Source: Agelaius tricolor (taxonomy: Eukaryota > Chordata > Aves > Passeriformes > Icteridae). Taken from it: 64,000 bases of DNA. Under the pieces are notes generated by a model. The model searched no databases, was not told where the DNA came from, and was given only the letters and a program-made list of their open reading frames with translations. The position numbers were made by a program, and so were the translations under genes. This document shows positions 35,253 through 47,750 of this stretch, in pieces. The DNA is taken from positions 31,586,744-31,650,743 of the forward strand of contig JALJCS010000004.1 in NCBI GenBank assembly GCA_023055355.1. Direction: 5' to 3'. How positions within the stretch are numbered: position 1 is the first letter of the stretch; each line of letters opens with the position of its first letter.

Positions 35253-37533
35253 CAAACAAAGGGAAGGAAATTTCATTGTAGAACAATTGCATTCTGGAAA
35301 TGAAGCACAGCACAGAGATTGTTTTCTGGTGCTGTTTTCCTTGGTTTGTACTTTAAACAGCTCTGCACTTGTTTCTAGATAACTTCTGATCCAAGCCTTT
35401 GGAAAACATTTTCCTAGAACACGGAATTTCTTCTTGAAGTACATTGGATCTGGAAGCCAGCACACAAGAATTTGCATTTTGGCTTTGTATTCTTCCAATT
35501 AATTTCAAACCAAATGACTAAATGGAAGAGGAATGGAAGTTTCAGAATTCTTAGCTTGAACTTTACATGAATGTAGGGGATGTTTGAGGCTGTTCAGTTC
35601 AGTTTTGCAAAATCAGATGTTTCCACCAAGGATACATCAACTTCAACAGATGACCTTATTTTTTGTCTTAACCAAAGTACTTTTGTGAATTATAGGTGGT
35701 TTTATGAAATGTAATCAAATGCAGATGCTTTCTGGATTAAAATTTTCCAACACAATTCTCTGATCACATTGCACATCTTGTGCTGTCCTCCATGAGTGCA
35801 GAGGGTCTCTGCACTTTTTGCCAAGGTCAGCTGGGTGGATTGTGAAAGCCAGCTTAGATGGAGCTTTTCTGCTGGTTATTCTTTAATTATAACCTCCAAC
35901 ACATCAGTATTTCAGAGAAGAAAAGTACAGTTATTCGATCTTGAAAAAGAGAGAGTCATAGAGTCTGAAGGTATGTTTCAGGGTTTTTTCCATCAATAGA
36001 TAATATGAAACCCAAAAAATATAAGTACAGTATATGTAGCCCTAGTACTGAAAGTGTTCTTCATCCCAAGTAATCATCCTACTTCAATCATTTGACATTC
36101 ATATTTGTGCTCCCAATGAAGCATGAGATCCCTCAATCATTTTGGTTCTAGTCTTTTCAGATGTAGCAATAAAAAGTTGATGAAATATTCTCAAGATAAA
36201 AGAAAAGGTAGAATACATTAAGATATTTCTGTAACCTTGCTTGTCTGATCACAAGCACATACTGCATAACTGCATATTACCAGACCATTTTAGCAACTTA
36301 CCTAGATTTTAACAAAGCTTGTGCAGACTTTGTCTTGTCACTCATTAGTCCTCCAATTTTTAACATCTTAGAGTCCATTTAGTCTTCTGGTTTTGCTATA
36401 TTCTATATAGCTCAAATTAAGCATCACCCATACAGTTTCAAGTTGGACATCCCCACCAAATTGGAACAGGCTGATCTTTCCCTGCTTTTTCTACTAGGCT
36501 CCAAGCACTTCAGGACAAAATTATACTGGTTTAATTTAGGTGTGACCAAACTATTAGAGGTAGTACAGCAGTTATGCTTTATCATTATTAAATACATCTG
36601 TGAGGCAAACATTGAAGAAAAATGGTGATGCTTTTGCTACCAAAGTGCTGCTGCAATTACATTTGCACTCCTCTCATCACAGACAGTCTGTCCACTGTCA
36701 CTATAGGCTGTGCAAAATTTTTGCAAGGGATCCCTTTGCTCTCCTCCACATTTGGACATTTTCCAGACCTACCAAATCCACATCTGACCTGCCTGGTGCT
36801 TCAACAAGAAAGTCATACCTTACCTTAGAAGGCACCTAAGTGCCTTCCAGACATATCTCTGACATGGAAGAAAACTGTCAGAACACAATATCTATGGATG
36901 GAGATTTTCTGATTGTTAGTTACTGCTTCTCAGCATAGACAGTGTTGACTTTTTAGGTTTTCTGTTGCATGCATTATGAAAAGGCTTCTTGGTCTGGCTT
37001 TGTGCCATAAATGTTTTTCACTTGAGCAGAACTTGCAGATAGCTGCAGTATGTTGGAGTTTTGTTTGAGTACTCTTTGCCTCCAAACATAGGAAAGTTAA
37101 TGTTCATTGTGATCATGAGGACATGGACAAAAAATATATATGCTATTCAGGAAGAACCTGAGCACATCACTGTAACAGGAATTGCATTAAAGATGACAAA
37201 TAACTAAAGTAAACCATTCTGTATTATCTATTCACTGAAGGTTGTTTGCAGCTCAGTACTACACAGAAGTGCTGAATTACTGGCAAGAATAAAAACCCAA
37301 ACCAAACCACCTCTGCAGAACAAGGTAAGTTCTGCAAAATATGTTCTGAAAATCTCTAAAAAGTAAAGGCTCAAACTACAGAGAAAAAAGAAATCTGTGA
37401 TAATTGTGTAATGGAAAGAAGTAAAGAATGCCTTTCAGACTAGTACTGGTGCAAGCAAAGATCATGCAGGGTGGGTCTCCAAATTAATTTGCCTTGACTT
37501 ATGCAGTGTAAAACCAGGACTCAGAAGAAGTGA
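35253..37533. other. unique non-coding sequence
   Basis: No supported gene or mobile element. Small overlapping frames on both strands (60-91 codons) lack motifs. Confidence 0.55.
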
Positions 37534-37807
37534 GATCTATCAACTTCATTTCAAGAGAAAAATCATCAGCAGTAGCAAAAGAAAGGAGGTTTTCTTTAGA
37601 GCAACAAATATGCAATAATAAATTGTGGAGAGAAAGCTACATGTACATTCTTAGTCAGCCTTTAGTTGAAGATCTATCAACTTCATTTCAAGAGAAAAAT
37701 CATCAGCAGTAGGAAAAGAAAGGAGGTTTTCTTTAGAGCAACAAATATGCAATAATAAATTGTGGAGAGAAAGCTACATGTTCATTCTTAGTCAGCCTTT
37801 ATTTGAA
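37534..37807. repeat. 137-bp tandem duplication
   Basis: Two head-to-tail copies, 37534-37670 and 37671-37807, each begin GATCTATCAACTTCATTTCA and end at TTGAA. By eye they differ at only three positions (GTAGC/GTAGG, GTACATT/GTTCATT, TTAGTTG/TTATTTG), about 98 percent identity. It is a recent segmental duplication of unique sequence, younger than the one at 3.8 kb. A 60-codon frame that crosses the junction is incidental. Confidence 0.95.
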
Positions 37808-39751
37808 GTCCATAAGGCCAAATTTTTGTTGCTTAACAGTACTGTGTCACCTTGGTAAAGACAGAAGATAGTATTCAATATTGTATTCACTGGAGCCTTA
37901 CTTAAAGTGACCAGACACTTTATTTGCTTGATAGACACCTTGTGGCTGATACAGCTAAGCAAGGAAATGTTTCCCAGATGTCTTTGTGATGTCCCTGTGT
38001 GACCAAAGCCTATGTGCTGCAACTTCCCATAAAGTTATCAGGACCAGGTTAATTGTAAATATTTATAAATAAAACTTGTAAATTGTAAAAATAATTGTAA
38101 ATTATTGTTTAACAGGTCCCAGAACATTTTCCTTTCTTATTAAATGTTCAAGTTTCTTGAATTTTTTGTACATTAACCTTTCCAGAGGTAGTGACAAAGT
38201 TATTATGCATTCAGTCTATATTATCAATAGCTTGCCGAGTGGATGATTGCAGTTTAGTTGCAAACTTGTGGAAGACTTTGTTCTTTTCTCCATCTTTGAT
38301 ATCTCACTACCTGCAATTGGATAGAACTGGACAGCTACAGAAGACCTCTCATGTGAATAATCTAGGCCAAACTTTTCAATATAACAATCCCCGAAATAAT
38401 TTTGGCAATTTAATAAGAGGATTATCTACCCTAGCAACCTCCTTTCAACTTTTTGCAGAAATCAGGGATGCTGGGGTTTTTTCTAGCCTTCCTAACTACT
38501 TTGAAATATGACGTCAACTTGCCAAGTTATTTAATAGTTCAAGGATACGTAAACCCAGTCAAATTTAATATTAATCCATAATTATACTTTGGATCTTTCC
38601 AGTTTTGTCCCACAGAACAGTTCAGTCTTGACATTTTGGATAAAGTTGCAAAGATATTCACAATAAAATTTGTATAAATTCTTTTTCTGCTCTGTGAAAA
38701 AATCCAGAGTATAGGGCACTAGACTAGCATGGGAAAACACATGGTTTAATGAAATCCTTAGAAAAAAAGAAGCAAGTACACCTTTAAAACCTATTTTGGG
38801 GTTCTTAGCACTGATGGTAACACATATCTATCAGTATGGGTCTGAATCCCGTTTTCATGATGTCTTTAACTCTCAAGGGAGAAATAATAACCTCTAAACA
38901 TGGCTATAGATACTGGTCTTGTTACTGAAAGATAATCTTATGAAGCATTCAGAAGGTCTGAATAAATGCTTGGAGTGGTAAACCATGGAATGAATCAAAC
39001 AACATGCACAGAAACTGCTGTACAATTTATGCAATTTACACCTGATTAATTCAGTGAGGATTATATGAGTTGAAGTATGTGAGTGGTAGCAGAAAACATG
39101 TTTCTATGCCTTGTCTAAGAAGCATCAGATCCATGACTTTATAAGTGATTAAAACATACTTCCTCCACGTAATATTGAGAAGCAAATCCACAGAAAACAG
39201 AAAGGTCACCCAAAAGGCTTGGGAGACCTTTCTCATGATAGCTCCTTCTCCAAAGCTCTATGGCTGTTTGCACAGACCTTGACAGATTCAGGCCCTACAG
39301 CAGCTTCTGTTGTGTACTGACCTTTTAACTGTGCTTCTTTATACTCTTTTACACCCCCACTAGCTCAGTGAACAAAAGGAAGATCTCAGACATAGATTTA
39401 TGTGAAATGCTGGTGCTTATTTCACTTGCACAGGTGTTGTTTTGCATGGACTCATTGCTTTCTGCCAGAAAAAGAAAGAACATGATATGCTGGTCCTCTC
39501 TCTGTAGGGACTCTAAATATTTGACTAGTGGCATGCACACAATTTATGTTGCATGTTACTCCCTGCTAAAGATAGAGCCATTCCCTTATTGCCATAGTTT
39601 TCATAGTTTAATCACTGTGCTATAACTTCATTAACTTCAGTTAGCACCCATGTCTTCTACCAATTCCCACATAACATGGTAATCTGACCATACTTTTAAG
39701 CCAGATGTAGTGTGTATGCCCTTCATCATTCACTCAATAACTAGAGAATAG
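37808..39751. other. unique non-coding sequence
   Basis: No supported gene. There is a locally repetitive AT stretch at 38050-38105 (several AATTGTAAA words). The 106-codon frame at 38191-38511 has Asn/Leu/Ser-rich composition typical of AT-rich chance frames. Confidence 0.55.
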
Positions 39752-39778
39752 AGTTCTCTATCTCATAGATAGAGAACT
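39752..39778. repeat. perfect 12-bp inverted repeat (hairpin)
   Basis: AGTTCTCTATCT and AGATAGAGAACT are exact reverse complements separated by CAT. In RNA or single-stranded DNA this would be a 12-bp stem with a 3-base loop. Nothing next to it identifies it as a microRNA or a transposon end. Confidence 0.9.
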
Positions 39779-40699
39779 GTGCTATTTTATCACTATTTTT
39801 GGTAATTGCAGGGAAAAGTGGAAAACTTGACCATAAGCACTGAGTCCCTTCTCAGAGAAGGACAAATAGTCTTCTGTGTTAATGGTCATCATTCAAAGAA
39901 ATAATCTACTCCTGTACATAGTTTAGTAGCTGAAGAAAACAGCATACTAAAATAGCATCAGAAGAAGAGCAGTTCCATCTAGTTTGATTTTACCAGATTT
40001 GTGGTTGCTCCACACTGGAGGCATGGTTTTATTGCCCTGAATGTTTTGCATTGTATTTCCAGACAGAGGTTCATGAAGTGAAAATAGAAGTTTAGCATCT
40101 GCTGCCTGTGTATATCAACATGTATATTAATGTATTTGAGCAGGGATGCTTAGCAGGAATTTATAACCTACTAACGAGTAACCACTTGAATTATGACAAA
40201 GAATCTAAGAGTTTAATTTACCAAGGGTGCAAAGGGAAGAGGGGACATGGGATGATTTGTGGAAAGGATAAGGGATGCAAAGGTCTTGATTCACTGGTTT
40301 GTATACTGTGTCATAGAGAAAGTCTTCTGTCAAGTTTTGTGAACAGCCGTTCAAACAACCCCCCAGAGTGTTCCCTTGCCAATGTTCTAAGAATGTTTAA
40401 GTCAAAGCTCTCAGACCCAAGTAGGTAACCAGGGGAGGTCTAGACAGTAGAAAGGAAGGACTGCATTGTACAGCCATAGGACTGGGATGCAATTCTGTTG
40501 AATCCTCTTCCCTGATCTCACCCAAATGCACTGGAAGCCTCCAGCAAGGCAGATGGGATTAGACTGCAGTTCAACTAGGTGCCTAGTTTAGCTCTTCACT
40601 TATTCCTGTTATGTGTATGGTCTTAAATAATCAATAAGAAGGAAATAAAGCAAGGAATAAACAGAGGTTTGGTTCCAGCAGAAGCCTAGAAGATAAGGA
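39779..40699. other. unique non-coding sequence
   Basis: No recognised gene. A small inverted repeat (AACTAGG-TG-CCTAGTT) lies near 40571-40587. AATAAA words occur near 40646-40660 without a gene to terminate. Confidence 0.5.
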
Positions 40700-41019
40700 T
40701 ACCAATGTGTCTATCTCAAACATTGATAGATGGTGGAGCCAGCCAAGAACTGTTGTTAATAACAAAGTTCAAGAAAGAACAATATGTGGCTGGAGAAGGG
40801 GCCACGTGGAGGTAGGGCAGCACATTTCTGGAACAAACATCCTTGTTATGGCTCCTACAGATAAGCAGAGGTACAGGTACAACTCAAGTGCAGGAATGAG
40901 ACAGAGAATTGGGAAAGGGGAGAATCAAGAATTTCAGAAAGGTCTGAAAGAATGAACTGCGCATGATGACTTATTTGCATAGAGCAAGAAACTTAGCTCC
41001 AGGGTGGGGAAAACCTGTC

Positions 41020-41027
41020 TATAAAAA
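41020..41027 (+). promoter_or_regulatory. TATA box of the LTR candidate
   Basis: TATAAAAA preceded by CCTGTC and followed by GGTACC lies about 170 bp before the proposed LTR 3' end, in the position expected for an LTR core promoter. Activity cannot be judged. Confidence 0.5.
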
Positions 41028-41115
41028 GGTACCTCCAACAAGCCTAGGTGATGCCTCCAGGAGCCTGGACAAGCCACAGCTGGATCAATGCTGGAGCCAC
41101 CAGGACTGCTGAATC

Positions 41116-41152
41116 CTTCCTCCCTTCCTTCCTTCCTTCCCTCCCTCCCCCC
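41116..41152. repeat. CCTT/CCCT pyrimidine repeat
   Basis: About 37 bp of C and T only, mostly CCTT and CCCT units, lies within the LTR candidate downstream of its TATA box. Confidence 0.85.
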
Positions 41153-41195
41153 CTCACTGGCCTGTGCTTATATAGGTTAGAAACTAACATACCAA

Positions 41196-44100
41196 TGTCC
41201 CTTCCCAGTGTTTAATTTATTGAGGAAGTTTGTGGGTTTTGGTGGACCCTCTGATTTTTGTTGTTCCTTGTGTTCCTTCCCCTTAAGGGTGGGATGCCAC
41301 AGCCAGCTGCCTTAAAGAAGGGAATGTAGACCAGCAAATAGTTACAAATGTTACACCTTTGAAGGTCACCTGCAAAGTGCTGGCTCCTAAAATGCTGCCC
41401 CACAATCAGGCAGCTGTGGGTCCTGCCTCTGAAGCATGCAGCCTTTTTCAGAAGTTTTACACAAAGGCATCAAATACAAAAGTTTGGGAAAGAACAGGAT
41501 GGACTTCTATTCACCAATGTGGAGTCATGGAGCAATAGTTAAATGCACATGACATAAAAAAGCAGCTTGCAACCTTTGTACTTGCTAAGTACAAAGTAGT
41601 TTTCAATAAAACTGTTTATCACTAAACACTCTCAGAACAAGCTGAGGGCCTAAAGTAGTCTAAGTCTATGTATGTTTTATTTCTTCAGATAGAATGGGAC
41701 AACTCGCTCTATTTCACAATGCAGCTAGATTTTTGAATAAAAATAACTGAGTTGTTTTAGGGTAACATTTCTAACTCAATCATTATCTCCATCTAGTTAA
41801 GCAAATTCTCAATTCTGAATCTGTTTAATTTGAACTCTTCCCCGTTTCTGGTGAAAACAACCACACACACAAAAAAACTAACAAACAAACAACAAAACAA
41901 AAACTAACTCCGCAATTGCTTCACAGTCAACACTTCCATTAGAAGAGGGGAATTTTCTTGGCAAACTCCACCTGATGACTATCTAACAACTTAAGTCTCC
42001 AAATGGGTAACAGTTGCAGCCTTAAGTAACAGAATGGAAGGGAGAAGGCATCTGTAAGCCAATCAGCTGTCCTAAGCACTATTGCTAAATTAATTTTCAT
42101 CCTGATATGGACCAAAGCTATGTAGTACAGAACCAATCCCTTCCTGATTCCCTTCCCTAAGGATGCTCCCATGAAGGCTTCAGTAGACTTGTGTGAAAGA
42201 GAAGGACTTGGGCATTGCTTCTGTCCTTATTGAGCGGTTCTGATAAGTGCATTTTTTTTCTGCTTCCCTTATATCCCAGCTTCCACATGAATTCTTTGCC
42301 TGATCCTAAGCAGGCAAAGAAAAAAATTGAAACTCTTGCAGGATTTCAGTAGAACAGTGACACAGCAGTAAGGTATTAAATATACCAGTTGCTCCAACAT
42401 TTCATTTGTAATAGGGAAAAGAAAGCAAACAGAGAGGGAGATCAGCAGGACAATGGAAGATTTTGGCTTCCAGCAAGTATGTCATGTTTAATTTCCAAGA
42501 ATCTATCAACTGTATTGAGAAAACAAATTGCTCCCTTTTTTCCTGTCTTGCATTATCTGTCCTTTGTTAGTGCTTTTTCAAACTTTATGAACTCAATGGA
42601 TTGTTAACATGCATTAGTGTGTTAGTGTAACATGTTCAACAAAACATCCTAGTCATCCAAGATCTAAATACTTCCTGGGAATTCAGCCTCTGACTTAATC
42701 TACAAGGATCTTTGCTTTATCTGCATCATCATCAGAAGATGCTATTCAACATGAGGCCTCTCTAAGAAAGGAAAGAAAAAAGGAAAAAAAGCAAGCAAGG
42801 TAGAAGTTGCTGCTGACGTGATTGTGCCAGAGAAATTTTGTTCTCTAAGTATGCTGCAATTCATTTTTCCTTTGCAAACTAGAGATTAACACAGGTAACA
42901 CATACTTGACCTCACACATAATCCTCAAATCTGTGAGGCAGATAGATCTAATTGAGGATAATAAGTTCCAAGATTGGCTGAATTCTTCTGTATTTGTCCA
43001 CAGCTATTTTTCCACAACCCTTACAGTTTTAGTTGACTCTAATATTTTCTTTGTCTGAAGTATGGCCCAGGCTAGGCAGAACACATCATGACAAGTGAGA
43101 CTGAGCTGCCTTTTCCCTCCGCTATATGAGACCCTGAATGTGAAGGCTTCACTGTCTTACTTTGTGAAGGCTTCAGAGAGCCAGTATATTCTAAAGGAAA
43201 CAGACTTCATCCAAAACAAGTAGTCTTTGACAGGTAGATTTTAATGAAGTTTCTACTTTGAGATAGTCATTGCCCTCAAGTATTTAGCAAAACACAAGTT
43301 TACTGAAGGTGCTTGAAAGGATTTGTGCCAATTCAAGTCACAGGTGAACCAGAAAATCAGTGTGAAGCAGACTTCACCTCTTCTGCCCAAGGCATAAAGA
43401 CTAGTCAACTGCAATGGGCACTGTTCTGGGAGGAGAGCTAATTGTTTGGTGTTGAAAGGACTTCTCTACCTCTTTTTCAAGGAGAATCAGTTCCAGTCTG
43501 TGAGTCAGAGGCAGTATTTGGACTCCTCTCTAGATTGCATTTTTCCAGTTCATAAGGATAGTCCTTCCTGGAAGCAAAGAAATACTAAGCTTATCCATGC
43601 TTCAACAGCTTGTGCCAAGAGCTGGAAATTCCTTGGCTCTATAATTCATCTGCACAAAGGCAAATCAGACGCCTACACAACACAGCTGCATCAAATTGGC
43701 AGGCTGTGTTTTTGCCTCCTCCTCTACTCCTAATGCAGATAAAGCTGTTCTCAGGCATGGGTCTAGCAAGACTTGCACCAAACCCATGCACACTCACTAG
43801 TGTCCACTCAGCTTCCAGGAGTTCAGCAGCAGGGAAGGCTGGGGCACCTCTGTTTGGAACCAGACACGTGTCAGACTACACACAAAACCAGCAGCCCCCT
43901 AGAATCAAGGAGTGACATGCTGATGTCAGTGATGAATTTGATGCTGAAGTCTGAGTGGATATTTCTAAATGCCCAACTCAAACCTTGCCTTCCAGCCTTT
44001 ATTGTAAGACAAAAAAGGTGACATAAAAGCATATATATTTCATACAAAGTAAATTACCTGCTCTTTGTTGAAGCAACGATTAAATTATAATTTATACATC

Positions 44101-47100
44101 ACAAGCCCTCTTGCTTACTGCTAACTGCAAAAGATGCAAGAGCGGCATGTTAAGCTCATTACAGGATTAGCTGCATTTTCATCCTTAAGTGTTTTTTGAA
44201 CAACATCTGATTTTAGACCTGGCTAAAGGTAAAGGCTCACTGAGATCAATCCCTGAAAAAAATAGTCCTCTTCACTTCCCAAGGATAACTACTACATCGT
44301 GCTGGAGCAAAGGCATTTTGGTGTGGGGAACTGAGTTACACTTTGTCTGAGTGCTGAGTTGCTGTCCTAGGGGCAATAGGATCTGCCTTGCACAATCAGT
44401 GCTGAGATATTTCACCATAGTTCACTTCAGTGTTGCAATTGTAGGTACACAGGCCAGTATGAATTCACAGGGCACAGTGATAGGGCTTTTTGAGGGACAA
44501 ACCCTCCCGTCCACCTTGGAGGGCAGTGACAGAGCTTCTTTTTTGCAGGCTCTCTGTGGGAACCAGTCGATCATTCCAGCCACTGATATCATGTCCCTGT
44601 CCTCCAGTCATGTTGGTAGCTTTATGCTTTGTTCCAAATCACTGCAAGAATCAAATTTCATTAATAGTAATGAAGCAGAACAAAATGGGGGCTTCTAAGA
44701 GAAGATTAGGCCACAGAAAAAAAAAATTAATAAACCAGACCTAATGCATAGAGGATAAATGATAAATATGCACCCAGTTCTCTCTGTGCAGTAACTCAGT
44801 GGAATGGATTTATTGCACAGCAGGCTTGCTATTTGTTTTCCCTCTCTTCCCAGCATGGGGGATTTTAAGTTAAACAGTTTTATTCATATCCGAATTCACT
44901 CATGTATCCCAAATTGGCTGCTTGCCAACATTGTTGGCATTTCAGGTTGATAACATCTTAATCTAGAGTCATTACAGTAACTAGGAGGGAGCCTGAATGT
45001 AGGAACAGACCCTTTCCTGGAGAGCTGCCTTTGAGATTTTAATGTAAAAGGGCATCCATATTAATTGAAAGCTTACCTGGAATGGCAGGTGTGAGTGCTA
45101 GCTTTGGATAATATGGATGCAAGTGCTAACTTTGTTTACACGAACCATGAAAAATGTACGGGAGTGTTTGGTATTTTCACTCAGTCTCAGAGCAACATTC
45201 AACCCAGCAAGTGTCAGTTTCTGGCTCATTTGCCAAGGATGTTAATGATATTGCACATTGATTTCCTGAAAATTTATCTCATTTTCTAGACAGCAATGAG
45301 AGTAAGAAGTACAGACAAAGCGTTTAAATATAGATAAGTAAAGATCTCACAAGAAGTCCTGTCAAGTGAGAGTAGAAGAAATCATCTGTTTGATACAGTA
45401 AGAAAGGTCCAAGAACAAAGGCTCTCCTTTCCCAGGTCTCCAGTTTCTCAACCTGGAGATCATGTATTTTTTGGCTTGGAAGCACACTTGTATGTATGTT
45501 TATTTAATATTTTGTTAAATAGAATTTCAGTATGGAATAGGAAAATGTTGTGAGATAATCCATGACCTCAGTGAACTTGTTCCAACAGATATGAGGAGGC
45601 TGTTAATGTTTATACAGAGTGACGTATTTTCCATACTCAGCCCCGTCTCTCTAGCCTCACAGGGATATACAGGCCAACACTAATTATTCAACACCCTTTG
45701 CTTTTGGTTTCAAGCCAAGATGGAGCATCTTGAAGAATCATACACCCTCTTAACAGAACCTCTTGTAATTTCAAACCTTAGTGATCTGAGGGAAGAGAGG
45801 TGGTGAACAGTCACTTAGTCAGCTCCACGTAATCCAGTTTAGTGGAGAGTGGCAGGCTGCAGACAGAGCAGAGAAAGTATGGACAGCAAAAAGGTAGATG
45901 TGAGATTGATGTCACATAACCCTACTCTCTGATTTCTGTCTGAAACAGGAAGTTTCATACAGTGTCAGCAAGGAGTGCATATCATTGCTTCCCCCAGAGA
46001 CAGGCAACTGTCTTATGAACTGGCCAGAATAAAGACAGCTGAAAAACAGAAAAATTACAGGAGGCACATTAATTATTTGCAAGAAGAAGGACGGGGTAGC
46101 CACCCAGACAACCAGGGTCTGTGTTTAGTTTTCAGCTTCACCAGACTTATGCTATCTCCATTTGCATCAGGTCTTTGTGTCCTTCCAGTTCGGCATTTCA
46201 GGCTGAGGCTTTGTTCCAGAAGAAAGCAGGTCAGACAGAGAAAAATCTTAAACTGTATAAAATCAAGGACAAATGTCTTTATTTCTGATGAAGCATTAAC
46301 CAAATAATTCTTCCAAGAGAGCACAGAAGGCCAAATAACTTCTTGCTTGTGATTCAGTTATGTACTAAAGAAAGAGCAACAGAAATAATGGAATTGCTGT
46401 AGAGATGGAAACAATGAGATGGTTATTGGCCTTCCAGAAATATGGGCATGAAAGAGAGAGGAAAGACATGAGAGGGTTGCATACAGTGCAATGAATGTCT
46501 TATAAGAAGCCTTTCTCCCCATCCCCACTGCCTGACCTCCAGCTGTACCCACCACAGATCTCTTCACTGCCCCTGGACAAAATGCTGGACAGAGGCCAAA
46601 GTGGACACATTTCTTGTTTTATTACAGAGGATAAATTCCAGCTTAAGTCCTTTGCAAGCCAAGAGAAAAACAGCTGCCTGTAGAAGGATGAGACAAAAGG
46701 AGTTTGTCTGGCCATGAGTTCTGCTTTGTACCCATAGGCAATAGGCCACAGGGCAGTGAAATGTGGCAGTGGGGTGGGATGGGATTCCCGTGAGGCACCC
46801 AGAGGGCTGCTCTTAGCAGCCTTTCTTTGCACATTCAGCATAAAGGACACACGAGGAAAGAGGGGAACCAGAGAGCAGGCCTCTTTCCCTGGCTTCTGCA
46901 GAGACCCTGCTGCAGCCCCCCCAGCTGCCCATCTCAGAGGAGCAGCCCAGGAGCCCTGGGAGCCCCACCCTTCTGGCAATGCCCACACTGGGCAGATGAT
47001 GAGTGCTGGTTACTACCTCCACCATTGCTAGCTCTAGCCCACTAAAACCCTGATGAGTCAAACCCTCACATCACCCAAAGAGCTGCTCCCAAACAGCTCC

Positions 47101-47690
47101 TAGGCAGCCTCCTGACCCTTTCTTTCACTTATTGTCAGTGGCAGAGCATCCATCCACAACAGGGTTAAACCCTCCTGCTTGGGAAACCCTAGTGACTTCC
47201 TGGGCTTTGCTGATCTGCACCACCTGCAGAAGGCTTCACATATCTGTAGGTATAAAAACAGTATAAAAACACTGTTTTAAATAATGTTTTAATGTAGGTT
47301 TAAGCCACATTTTTTTCCATTCCCTTTCTTGTCTTCCAGAGCTCTTAACCACTCCACAGCTTCCTCCTATTGTTTCTGCCAATGTTCTCTCACAGCATCT
47401 TGACCTTCTAGCCTTTTACAGATGCTCTTTACACCTCACAGTAATTAACTCAATACTGGGACGCACAGCCAAGTTCCCACATCAGACATTCCCAGGCAGC
47501 AGTGATTAGGATTCACTTCCTTATCTTTCCACAGTGCCCCTCGATTCTGGACCCAGAAACTCATGTATTCTTGGCCAGCAGGGCAAGAAGGATAGTTTTT
47601 AAGGACCAGCTGCTAGAGTAAACAACAGTGGTTGATTGAAATAACAGAGAAAGAGTGAATCTTGGAAACAACCCAGAAACTCACCATCTG
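41196..47690. other. gene-poor block
   Basis: About 6.5 kb without a supported gene. It contains an A/C-rich simple patch at 41860-41907. The GC-richer part at 46740-47060 has several frames on both strands (up to 162 codons at 46500-46988 minus) that overlap extensively and share no recognisable domain, so none is called. The 115-codon frame at 44351-44698 plus is likewise unsupported. Confidence 0.55.
41860..41907. repeat. CA/CAAA-rich low-complexity patch
   Basis: CACACACA is followed by AACAAACAAACAACAAAACA and similar units over about 48 bp. This is simple sequence only. Confidence 0.75.
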
Positions 47691-47750
47691 GGATAAAATG
47701 ATAGAATAAGATTTTCAGGTCTGATATGAGATCATCAAGTCAACTAAAGA
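47691..47750 (-). mobile_element. possible degraded CR1 3' end
   Basis: AAATGATAGAATAAGATTTT, then GATATGAGATCATCAAGTCA and ACTAAAGAGATG loosely follows the antisense CR1 tail (ATAGAATCATAGAAT...GAGATCATCGAGTCCAACC). The match is short and worn and could be coincidence. Confidence 0.3.

Larger units (their letters stand above)
40700..41195 (+). mobile_element. probable ERV solo LTR with target-site duplication
   Basis: TACCAA at 40700-40705 recurs at 41190-41195. Between them the sequence begins TGTGTCTATC (40706) and ends TTAGAAACTAACA (41189). This gives a 484-bp unit with TG...CA ends and a 6-bp direct repeat, as expected of a class II (ERVK/alpha-like) solo LTR left by recombination between two LTRs. 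Inside is TATAAAAA at 41020-41027, preceded by GCATGATGACTTATTTGCAT, which resembles LTR U3 sequence, and followed by a CCTT-rich R/U5. No AATAAA is seen in the presumed R region. Because TTAAGGGTGGGATGCCACA near 41303 also looks like a possible U5 end, the right boundary is uncertain. No internal retroviral genes are present. Confidence 0.5.

Noticed and set aside
46500..46988. 162-codon minus-strand open frame in a GC-richer patch
   Set aside because: Several other frames on both strands overlap it. The sequence lacks any motif or splice context, and GC-rich DNA has fewer stop codons by chance.
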